A stretch of DNA of 64,000 nucleotides from Flavobacteriales bacterium (lineage in GTDB: Bacteria > Bacteroidota > Bacteroidia > Flavobacteriales > Flavobacteriaceae), in NCBI GenBank assembly GCA_026993355.1, contig JALWTX010000015.1:114980-178979 (forward strand), in the 5' to 3' direction. Position numbers and translations under genes: made by a program. Below the pieces are notes generated by a model, which worked only from the letters and a program-made list of their open reading frames with translations, did not search any database and was not told where the DNA came from. Position 1 is the first letter of the stretch. Every line of letters starts with the position of its first letter. Positions 52,571 through 60,645 of the stretch are shown here, piece by piece.

Positions 52571-55147
52571 ATGCCGCAAAATAATTATTTAAAAGCCTTT
52601 GAGCAATATGTCAGTCTAAAATACCGAATTTATGATGGTATGTTTTTAACGCTTCCGTTTAAGGGTGTCAAAAGAAGTGGCTCGTTACTCCCTTTGTTTA
52701 ATGAGGTTTGTCACCAAGGTTATGCCCAAGAGCTGTCTCCTGATGATATAATTGAGCGTTTTTTTCAACAATATTTACCGCATTACCCTACAAAACAGCG
52801 TATCGATTTACTTTTCAAATTTATACAATACATCGAGAGAGAAGTCGTTTTATTTGATGCCATAGAGGATGCTGCCTTTACTAAAACACATCCTGTAAAG
52901 GGTCCCGGGACACTCGTTAATTTGACCGAAAAACTTTTGGATAAACATCAAATAGAGGCTTTGCAAGACTATTTTAAAGACTTTAAAGTCCGGCCTGTTT
53001 TAACAGCTCATCCCACCCAATTTTATCCCGGCAGTGTGTTGGCTATTATTACTGATTTAATCAAATCTTTGCAAAAAGATGATCTGTTTGACGTCAATAC
53101 TTTATTGGCACAATTAGGTAAAACCTCTTTATTTAAACGTAAAAAGCCTACACCTTATGAAGAAGCCTTGGGTATTATTTGGTATTTGGAGAATGTTTTT
53201 TATACCGTTTCGGCAGATATTTATACTTATATTGTTAATAATATTTATGATGGAAAAGCGGTTGAGAATGAGGTGATAGACATAGGTTTTTGGCCCGGTG
53301 GCGACCGCGATGGCAATCCTTTTGTCACACCTGAGATAACATGGCAAGTAGCGGTAAAATTAAAACAAAGTATTGCACGCAATTATTATAAAGATTTAAA
53401 AGCTTTGCGCAGGCGTTTAACTTTTAAAGGTATTGAAGACCAAATAAAAAAATTAGAACATTTAATGTATCAAACCGCTGTTGACAGCGATGCTAAAAGT
53501 TATGTGCCTTTAACAGATTTTAAACAAACACTATGGCAAATCCGCGCAATTTTAATACAAGAAAACGAATCGCTATTTTTAGATTTATTAGACCGTTTTA
53601 TTCATAAAGTCCATTTGTTCGGCTACCATTTTGCCATTATGGATATTCGTCAAGACAGTCGCATCCATCACCAGGCATTTGAGGCCATTATTCCTCTGTT
53701 ACAAGCTAAAAAAAGCTTGCCGGATGATTATTTACTATTGTCTGAAGATGAACAATTGCCCCTGTTAAGTCAATTGAACGATGTTATAGATGTTAATGAT
53801 TTAAAAGATGAAAACGCCGGTGATATTTATCAAACTTTGGCTGTTGCTCATAAAATTCAACAAAATAACGGCCCAAAATCCGTGCACCGGTATATTATCA
53901 GCAATACCCAATCGGCTGTAAATGTGATGGAAGTTTATGCTTTTTTGAAAACCAGTGTTTTTCAACAGGATATGTCTATGGATATAGTGCCTTTGTTTGA
54001 AACCATTCCGGATTTGGAAAAGGCAACTGACATCATGCAAAAATTATATGAATTGCCGGCTTACCGGCAGCATTTGCATAAGCGGGGTAATAAGCAGACC
54101 ATTATGTTAGGATTTTCTGACGGAACCAAGGATGGCGGTTATCTCATGGCCAATTGGTCAATATATAAAGCCAAAGAACGCTTGACCCAATTGGCGGAAA
54201 AATATGGTATTACGGTTATTTTTTTTGATGGACGCGGTGGTCCGCCGGCACGCGGTGGTGGTAAAACCCATAAATTTTATGCTTCTTTGGGTCCGCATAT
54301 TTCAGACAAAGAAGTGCAATTAACCATACAAGGACAAACCATTAGTTCTAATTACGGTACAGTTCCGGCAGCCAAGTACAATTTGGAGCAATTGGTTACC
54401 TCAGTTTTTTATAATCGACATAAGCAACAAAAGAGACTACAACCGGCAGACCGTGTCGTTTTGGACGACTTGGCTCAAATAAGTTATGAGGCTTATCAAG
54501 CATTTAAAAAACATCCTTTATTTGTGCCTTATTTGACGCAAATAAGTCCGTTAAAATATTTTTCAAAAATGAATGTCGGAAGCCGGCCAAGTAAACGGGG
54601 ACAGTCCACTGAATTAAAATTTGAAGATTTGCGTGCTATTCCATTTGTAGCTTCCTGGAGTATGCTTAAACAAAATGTTCCCGGTTTTTATGGTCTTGGG
54701 ACAGCCTTAAAAGTTTATGAAGACCGTGGAGAATTTGACAAAGTCAAACAAGTTTATGCCGATTCGGCTTTTTTTCAAACCTTGGTCGAAAACAGCATGA
54801 TGTCTTTGGCCAAATCATTTTTTAATTTGACTAAATATATGGCTAAAGATCCGGTTTTTGGTCCATTTTGGGAAATGATTTATCAAGAATACCAGCTGGC
54901 CAAGCGTCTGTTGCTTAAGCTGACCGGATACGACCGGCTGATGGGGACTGATTTAATCCGTGAAAAATCAATCGAAACGCGCGAACAGATAGTTTTGCCG
55001 CTTTTGACTATTCAACAATTTGCCTTACATCAAATACGCCGTTTATCTCAAAAAGAAATAGTTAACGACGAAGAAATTAAGGTTTATGAAAAATTGATTA
55101 TCAGATCTTTGCTCGGCAATATAAATGCCAGTCGAAATTCCGCATAA
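52571..55147 (+). CDS. ppc: Phosphoenolpyruvate carboxylase
   Basis: 858 residues, full length. Motifs: VLTAHPTQF (catalytic His; Gln in place of the usual Glu, as in other Bacteroidota), FWPGGDRDGNPFVTPE, FDGRGGPPARGGG (the glycine loop and Arg), GFSDGTKDGGYLMANW, and SRPSKRG. Forms oxaloacetate from PEP and bicarbonate to fill the TCA cycle. A TATCTTTA element (52540-52547) lies 24 bases upstream. It is separated from the complex operon by 146 bases and followed by the gamma-lyase gene by 20. Confidence 0.95.
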   Translation: MPQNNYLKAFEQYVSLKYRIYDGMFLTLPFKGVKRSGSLLPLFNEVCHQGYAQELSPDDIIERFFQQYLPHYPTKQRIDLLFKFIQYIEREVVLFDAIEDAAFTKTHPVKGPGTLVNLTEKLLDKHQIEALQDYFKDFKVRPVLTAHPTQFYPGSVLAIITDLIKSLQKDDLFDVNTLLAQLGKTSLFKRKKPTPYEEALGIIWYLENVFYTVSADIYTYIVNNIYDGKAVENEVIDIGFWPGGDRDGNPFVTPEITWQVAVKLKQSIARNYYKDLKALRRRLTFKGIEDQIKKLEHLMYQTAVDSDAKSYVPLTDFKQTLWQIRAILIQENESLFLDLLDRFIHKVHLFGYHFAIMDIRQDSRIHHQAFEAIIPLLQAKKSLPDDYLLLSEDEQLPLLSQLNDVIDVNDLKDENAGDIYQTLAVAHKIQQNNGPKSVHRYIISNTQSAVNVMEVYAFLKTSVFQQDMSMDIVPLFETIPDLEKATDIMQKLYELPAYRQHLHKRGNKQTIMLGFSDGTKDGGYLMANWSIYKAKERLTQLAEKYGITVIFFDGRGGPPARGGGKTHKFYASLGPHISDKEVQLTIQGQTISSNYGTVPAAKYNLEQLVTSVFYNRHKQQKRLQPADRVVLDDLAQISYEAYQAFKKHPLFVPYLTQISPLKYFSKMNVGSRPSKRGQSTELKFEDLRAIPFVASWSMLKQNVPGFYGLGTALKVYEDRGEFDKVKQVYADSAFFQTLVENSMMSLAKSFFNLTKYMAKDPVFGPFWEMIYQEYQLAKRLLLKLTGYDRLMGTDLIREKSIETREQIVLPLLTIQQFALHQIRRLSQKEIVNDEEIKVYEKLIIRSLLGNINASRNSA

Positions 55148-55167
55148 AACGTTTAAAAATAAACACA

Positions 55168-56349
55168 ATGGATACAAAAAATAAAGGATTTAATACCAAG
55201 CTTGTTCATTCAGGTGACTTTGATGATGCTTTTGGCGCTGCCGTACCACCCATTTACCAAACATCGACTTTTGCTTTTAAAAATGCCGATGAAGGAGCCG
55301 CAAGGTTTGCCGGACAACAAGACGGCTTTATTTATACCCGCCTGGGCAATCCGACCATAAAATCATTAGAACAAAAATTATCCGAATTGGAAAATGGTGC
55401 AGGTGCCGTGGCATTTGCTTCCGGCATGGGGGCGGTTAGTTCTTTGTATGCTGCTTTGCTAAAATCAGGCGATCACATGATTGGCTCTTCAGCACTTTAT
55501 GGCCCATCACGTTCATTGATGTCCACCTATTTTCATGATTTTGGGATTGCGTCAACTTTTGTCGATACATCAGACTTGACAATGGTAGAAAAGTCGATAC
55601 GTCCCCGTACCAAATTGATTTATGTGGAGTCGCCTACCAATCCGACTATGGTATTGACCGATTTGAAAAAAATAGCGGAATTGGCCCACAAAAAGGGTAT
55701 TTTATTGGCTGTTGACAATACTTTTTCCAGTCCGTATATTCAAAAGCCTTTGGATTTAGGTGCAGATATTGTTTTACATTCCTTAACTAAATTTATCAAT
55801 GGACATGCCGATATTGTCGGTGGTGCTTTGATAGCGAAAGATCCTGAAACAGTAAAACGTTTAAGAAAAACCATGGCTTACTTTGGTGCCAATATGGATC
55901 CACATCAAGCCTATATGGTTATCCGTGGCGTTAAAACCTTAGCGTTACGAATTGAAAAAGCCTCTGAAAATGCGCAAAAAGTGGCAGAATATTTAGAAAA
56001 ACATCCCAAAATAGCTTGGGTAAAATATCCGGGGCTCCCATCTTTTCCGCAATATGACTTGGCCCGTCAACAAATGAAATTGCCCGGTGCTATGATTAGT
56101 TTTGGCGTAAAAGGTGGTTTAGCCGCCGGCAAGAAACTTATGGATCAGGTTCAATTGGCGCTATTGGCCGTGTCATTGGGCGGCGTAGAAACCCTAATAC
56201 AGCATCCTGCCTCTATGACTCATGCCGGGATGAGTGCTGAAGAACGATTGCAAGCCGGTATCACGGATGATTTAGTACGATTTTCTACCGGTATAGAAGA
56301 TGTAGAAGATATCATAGCGGATTTGTCACAGGCTTTGGCACAAATTTAA
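55168..56349 (+). CDS. Cys/Met metabolism PLP enzyme (methionine gamma-lyase family)
   Basis: 393 residues. PLP lysine in HSLTKFINGHADIVGG (about 206), the Tyr of YTRLGNPT that binds the neighbouring subunit's PLP, FASGMGAVSS, and VESPTNPTM. Overall sequence is of the gamma-lyase type, which forms methanethiol, ammonia and 2-oxobutanoate from methionine. The Cys seen after LYG in classical methionine gamma-lyases is Pro here (LYGPSRS), so substrate may differ (cystathionine or homocysteine). Likely cotranscribed with ppc. It meets the CYTH gene tail to tail with a 2-base gap. Confidence 0.85.
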   Translation: MDTKNKGFNTKLVHSGDFDDAFGAAVPPIYQTSTFAFKNADEGAARFAGQQDGFIYTRLGNPTIKSLEQKLSELENGAGAVAFASGMGAVSSLYAALLKSGDHMIGSSALYGPSRSLMSTYFHDFGIASTFVDTSDLTMVEKSIRPRTKLIYVESPTNPTMVLTDLKKIAELAHKKGILLAVDNTFSSPYIQKPLDLGADIVLHSLTKFINGHADIVGGALIAKDPETVKRLRKTMAYFGANMDPHQAYMVIRGVKTLALRIEKASENAQKVAEYLEKHPKIAWVKYPGLPSFPQYDLARQQMKLPGAMISFGVKGGLAAGKKLMDQVQLALLAVSLGGVETLIQHPASMTHAGMSAEERLQAGITDDLVRFSTGIEDVEDIIADLSQALAQI

Positions 56350-56351
56350 GT

Positions 56352-56810
56352 TTATTTGGCTTGACTAAGCCAAGCATTATAATATTCTTTTTGTCCGGTC
56401 ACTTCTTTTCCCAACCAATCAGGTTTAGGAAAAGGCGTGTTTTCAGTGGGCAATTCAATTTCTGCTAAAGTTAAACCTGTGTGTTCGCCTAAAAATTCAT
56501 CTACTTCAAATTTTAATCCGTTAGGGAGTGGAATAATGTATCGTACTTTTTCTATCACCCCCGGCTCTGCTAAATCTAACAATACTTGCGCTTCCTCAAG
56601 GGGAATTTCTTTTTCCCATTCAAAACGGGTAGTGCCTGAGGTATTGCTGCGCCCTTTTATGGTAAGAAACCCTTGCCCGTTTTGTATACGGATACGTACT
56701 GTACGGGCAGGGTCACGATTTAAATAAGCCTGAATAATGTGATAGATGCGATCGGCTTCTAATTTGTAATCATCATTTTTGACTAAAAATTTACGCTCTA
56801 TTTCTTTCAT
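56352..56810 (-). CDS. CYTH domain protein
   Basis: 152 residues. The opening EIERKFLVK is the ExExK signature of CYTH/triphosphate tunnel metalloenzymes; further acidic and basic residues alternate on predicted strands (RIRIQNGQGFLTIKGR, FEWEKEIP, KFEVDEFLGEHTGLTLAEIEL). Likely an inorganic triphosphatase or related phosphohydrolase. Overlaps the 3' end of lon by 20 bases on the same strand. Confidence 0.88.
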   Translation of the reverse strand: MKEIERKFLVKNDDYKLEADRIYHIIQAYLNRDPARTVRIRIQNGQGFLTIKGRSNTSGTTRFEWEKEIPLEEAQVLLDLAEPGVIEKVRYIIPLPNGLKFEVDEFLGEHTGLTLAEIELPTENTPFPKPDWLGKEVTGQKEYYNAWLSQAK

Positions 56811-59238
56811 GTGTTTCAGCTTTTAAAAGTGCCAAATCGATGACTTCTTCCATTTTTTTGACATAATGAAATGTCAAGCCTTTGATGTATTGCGGATTGA
56901 TTTCGGCCACGTCTTTCCGGTTTTGTTCTGATAAAATAATTTCTTTAATTTTAGCCCTTTTGGCTGCCAGTATTTTTTCTTTAATGCCCCCGACAGGCAA
57001 TACTTTACCCCGCAAGGTTATTTCGCCGGTCATGGCCAAATGTGGTTTTACTTTACGCCCTGTCAGTGCCGAAACCATAGCAGTAAGCATGGTAATACCG
57101 GCCGATGGTCCATCTTTTGGGGTCGCCCCTTCGGGAACATGAATATGGATTTGGTATTGCTCGAACAGGCTAGGGGATATGCCAAATTTTTCACTTTTGG
57201 CTTTGATATATGCCAAGGCAATTTGCGCCGATTCTTTCATTACTTGTCCCAAATTGCCCGTGAGGTTTAGTTGCCCTTTACCTTTTGCTAAAATGGCTTC
57301 AATAAAAAGAATATCTCCGCCTACACGTGTCCAAGCCAAACCGGTGACAACGCCGGGCACCTTGTTATTCTCGTATTCCGCAATATTAAATTTTGGCTTT
57401 CCCAGTATTTTTTCGATTTCTTTTAAAGAGGGTTTTTTGTCATATGTTTCATCCATAGCGATATGTTTGGCAATATGACGGACCACTTTGGCAATCATTT
57501 TGTTTAAACCGCGCACACCGGATTCGCGTGTATAAGATTCAATAATTTTTTTGAGTTGTTTCTTGCCCAATTTCAAATCTTTATCCGTTAAGCCATGTTC
57601 GTTCAGTTGTTTGGGGAGAAGGTGCCGTTTGGCTATTTCAATTTTTTCTTCAACGGTATAACCACTAACCGGAATAATTTCCATACGGTCTCTAAGTGCC
57701 CATGGAATATCGTAAAGATAATTGGCCGTTGCTATAAACATAACTTTAGACAAATCGTAACCAATTTCTAAAAAGTTATCATAAAATGCCTTGTTTTGTT
57801 CCGGATCCAAGACTTCGAGCATAGCCGATGAGGGGTCGCCACGGTGACTGCTGCCTAATTTGTCTATTTCGTCGAGGATAAAAACAGGGTTAGATGCCCC
57901 GGCTTTTTTAATAGATTGAATAATGCGGCCGGGCATGGCGCCAATGTAAGTTTTCCGGTGACCGCGAATTTCAGATTCGTCTTTTAAGCCACCTAAAGAC
58001 ATCCTTACATATTTGCGGCCCACTGCTTCGGCTATGGATTTTCCCAGAGAGGTTTTGCCCACTCCCGGCGGTCCGTAAAGGCATAAAATAGGTGATTTCA
58101 TGTCATTTTTAATTTTAAGGACAGCCAGATATTCAATGATACGTTTTTTAACATCTTCCAGCCCGAAATGATCGCGATCTAAGATTTCTTGAGCATATTT
58201 AAGGTCAAGTTTATCGCGGGTAATATCTTCCCAAGGCAAATCGAGCATTAATTCCAGATAATTGCGTTGAATGCTGAAATCTGGCGCTTGCGGATTCATA
58301 CGTTTTAGCCGTTGCAATTCTTTATCAAAATGGGCTTTTACTTCGGGTTTCCAATTTTTGGTTTCCGCTTTCTTTTTGAGCTCTTCAATTTCTTGTAAGG
58401 GACCGATATCGCCCAATTCTTCTTGAATGGTGCGCATTTCTTGATGCAAAAAATATTCACGGCTTTGTTTGTCTAAAACCTGACGGGTTTTATTTTTAAT
58501 GTCGTTTTTGAGTTCGAGGCGTTGCACCTCTTCATCCAACATTTTGATAAGCCCCAGTGCCCTTTCGGTAAAATTGTCAGTTTCGAGTAAAACTTGTTTT
58601 TTGGCTACATCTGTTTCTAAATTAGAGGTGATGAAGTTGACTAAAAATACAGGACTGGTAATATTTTCGATGGCAAAAGTAGCTTCTGAAGGTATATTTT
58701 GATTGAGTTTTATGGCTTTAATGGCCAATTCTTTTATGGACTCAACGATTGCTTCAATTTCTTTGTTGTGCTCAGGATATTGATCAGGCAGTGGTTTAAT
58801 TTTGGCTACAATATATGGTGATTCTTGTATAATTTTTTCGATATGGAATCGTTTAATGCCTTGTATGATTACCGTCAGATTACCATCGGGCATTTTGATG
58901 ATGCGTTGTATCTTGGCAACCGTGCCTGTTTGATAAATATCTTGCGCTTTCGGGATTTCGATACCGGGATTTTTTTGGGCAACCACGCCAAGAATTTTAT
59001 CTTTTTTATTGACTTCTTCAATGAGTTTGATAGACTGGTCGCGACCCACCGAGATGGGAATGACGACTCCCGGCAACAAAATGTTGTTACGCAGGGTTAA
59101 AATAGGTAATTGTCCGGGAATGTCTGTGTTTTGCAATTTTTTTTCGTCTTCAGGACTGAGCAATGGAATCAATTCTGCTTCCTCGTTAAGCATGTCAAAA
59201 AAAACTTGTTCATTTATGGTTTTTATGTTTTTTGCCAT
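56791..59238 (-). CDS. lon: ATP-dependent Lon protease
   Basis: 815 residues. N-terminal substrate domain (about 35-240), long coiled coil, AAA+ module with GPPGVGKTSLGKSIAEA and VFILDEIDKL, and C-terminal protease with the Ser in PKDGPSAGI and Lys in GGIKEKILAAKRA. Degrades misfolded and regulatory proteins. Slightly longer than E. coli Lon at the N-terminus. Overlaps CYTH; 55 bases from recR. Confidence 0.96.
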   Translation of the reverse strand: MAKNIKTINEQVFFDMLNEEAELIPLLSPEDEKKLQNTDIPGQLPILTLRNNILLPGVVIPISVGRDQSIKLIEEVNKKDKILGVVAQKNPGIEIPKAQDIYQTGTVAKIQRIIKMPDGNLTVIIQGIKRFHIEKIIQESPYIVAKIKPLPDQYPEHNKEIEAIVESIKELAIKAIKLNQNIPSEATFAIENITSPVFLVNFITSNLETDVAKKQVLLETDNFTERALGLIKMLDEEVQRLELKNDIKNKTRQVLDKQSREYFLHQEMRTIQEELGDIGPLQEIEELKKKAETKNWKPEVKAHFDKELQRLKRMNPQAPDFSIQRNYLELMLDLPWEDITRDKLDLKYAQEILDRDHFGLEDVKKRIIEYLAVLKIKNDMKSPILCLYGPPGVGKTSLGKSIAEAVGRKYVRMSLGGLKDESEIRGHRKTYIGAMPGRIIQSIKKAGASNPVFILDEIDKLGSSHRGDPSSAMLEVLDPEQNKAFYDNFLEIGYDLSKVMFIATANYLYDIPWALRDRMEIIPVSGYTVEEKIEIAKRHLLPKQLNEHGLTDKDLKLGKKQLKKIIESYTRESGVRGLNKMIAKVVRHIAKHIAMDETYDKKPSLKEIEKILGKPKFNIAEYENNKVPGVVTGLAWTRVGGDILFIEAILAKGKGQLNLTGNLGQVMKESAQIALAYIKAKSEKFGISPSLFEQYQIHIHVPEGATPKDGPSAGITMLTAMVSALTGRKVKPHLAMTGEITLRGKVLPVGGIKEKILAAKRAKIKEIILSEQNRKDVAEINPQYIKGLTFHYVKKMEEVIDLALLKAETHERNRA

Positions 59239-59293
59239 TTTTTATAATTTTATTTTTTTAAACAAAAATCAGACCTAAGGTTTATGTTTTTGC

Positions 59294-59923
59294 TTATTTT
59301 TGTTTAATAGATTTTTCGAAAGGAATTCTATTTAAAATACTTCTTGCCAATGTTACTTCATCAGCATATTCGAGTTCTTCGCCTATACTAATGCCCCGTG
59401 CAATAATTGAAATTTTGGGTTGATGAACCGGCAAATTTGAAATTTTGCGATACAAATAGAAATTAGTAGTATCGCCATCTACCGTCGAACTTAAGGCCAA
59501 AACTATTTCGTCAACATTTTCATTCTGTAGCCGCTGAATTAGTTTGTCAATCGTTAAATCTGAAGGACCTACTCCTTCCAAGGGCGATATTAGTCCGCCC
59601 AACACATGGTAAACGCCTTTAAATTCGCCGGTACTTTCAATGGCCATGACATCCCGGATGTCTTCGACTACACAGATTAATTGATGATTGCGCACCGGAT
59701 TGCTGCAAATATCGCACACTTCTTTATCCGAAATGTTATGGCATATCCGGCAATGTTTAATGCCGGTACGAAATTTTTGTATGGCCTGTCCTAAATTTTG
59801 ACTTTGTTCTACCGGCTGTTTCAGCAAATGCAAGGCCAGCCGGAGGGCCGTCCGTTTACCGATACCGGGCAACTTGGCTATTTCTTCGATAACTTCCGTT
59901 AAGAGTTTTGATGGGTATTCCAT
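59294..59923 (-). CDS. recR: Recombination protein RecR
   Basis: 209 residues from the ATG at 59923; an upstream TTG at 59932 would add three residues. Helix-hairpin-helix [17 protein letters not shown], a C4 zinc finger ([16 protein letters not shown]), and the Toprim core with [12 protein letters not shown] and [12 protein letters not shown]. RecR with RecF/RecO loads RecA at gaps. Confidence 0.95.
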   Translation of the reverse strand: MEYPSKLLTEVIEEIAKLPGIGKRTALRLALHLLKQPVEQSQNLGQAIQKFRTGIKHCRICHNISDKEVCDICSNPVRNHQLICVVEDIRDVMAIESTGEFKGVYHVLGGLISPLEGVGPSDLTIDKLIQRLQNENVDEIVLALSSTVDGDTTNFYLYRKISNLPVHQPKISIIARGISIGEELEYADEVTLARSILNRIPFEKSIKQK

Positions 59924-59986
59924 AGCTTGCAAAGTTACAAATTTTAACTATAAATAAGGTTTTATTTAGCTACTTGTATATTAAAA

Positions 59987-60017
59987 AAGGAGGCTGCTCT
60001 TTTGAGCTAACCTCCTT
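59987..60017. terminator. Hairpin AAGGAGG...CCTCCTT between recR and slyD
   Basis: Seven-base perfect outer arms with inner complementary AGCT/GAGC bases, downstream of slyD (minus strand). Confidence 0.55.
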
Positions 60018-60040
60018 GCTTAGTCATTTATAATAAATAT

Positions 60041-60544
60041 TTAGTGGCAACCGCAACCGGAGCCGCATCCGCAACTATCTTGACTGCTATGACTATGCCC
60101 GTACATTAAATCTTCGGGTGTGGCTTCGCGTTTGTTAACCAGTTTGACTTTAAAAATCAGATTTTTACCGGCCATCGGGTGGTTGTGGTCAATGGAAACG
60201 ATTTGATCATCAAAGGATAGGACAGTAACGGCTAATGTTTCGCCATGGGCGCCTTTGGCATATAAGGTCATGTTTTTTTCCAGAGGGATATCACCCAATT
60301 GATTCCGGGGAATATGTTTTATCGCATTTTCGTCATAAGGTCCGTAAGGTTGTTCTAAATAAATTTTTTGTTCTTCGCCGACCGGAATTTGGGCAATTTG
60401 CTCTTCCAAGGCAGGTAAAATTTGATTTTGTCCAGTTAGTATTTCAATGGGTTTTTGTCCATAGGTATTTTCATAAATTTCATTGGTCACCGCATCTTTT
60501 ACAATATATTTAAAGGACAATATTTGGGGTTCAGTTGTGTTCAT
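60041..60544 (-). CDS. slyD: FKBP-type peptidyl-prolyl isomerase SlyD-like
   Basis: 167 residues. FKBP fold with an inserted flap domain (PYGPYDENAIKHI, GAHGETLAVTVLSFDD, DHNHPMAGKNLIFKV), ending in a metal-binding Cys/His tail (SHSSQDSCGCGSGCGCH). SlyD is a folding helper and nickel carrier in hydrogenase maturation; here there is no hydrogenase, so a general folding role is more likely. Followed by a hairpin terminator. Confidence 0.92.
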   Translation of the reverse strand: MNTTEPQILSFKYIVKDAVTNEIYENTYGQKPIEILTGQNQILPALEEQIAQIPVGEEQKIYLEQPYGPYDENAIKHIPRNQLGDIPLEKNMTLYAKGAHGETLAVTVLSFDDQIVSIDHNHPMAGKNLIFKVKLVNKREATPEDLMYGHSHSSQDSCGCGSGCGCH

Positions 60545-60645
60545 TTTAATTGAAGTTTAAATTTTGTAACAAAAATAACATAAAGTGACATTTAATTATT
60601 TTTTTTACATAGATTTTTTTTATACACCTTATAATATAATGTTAT

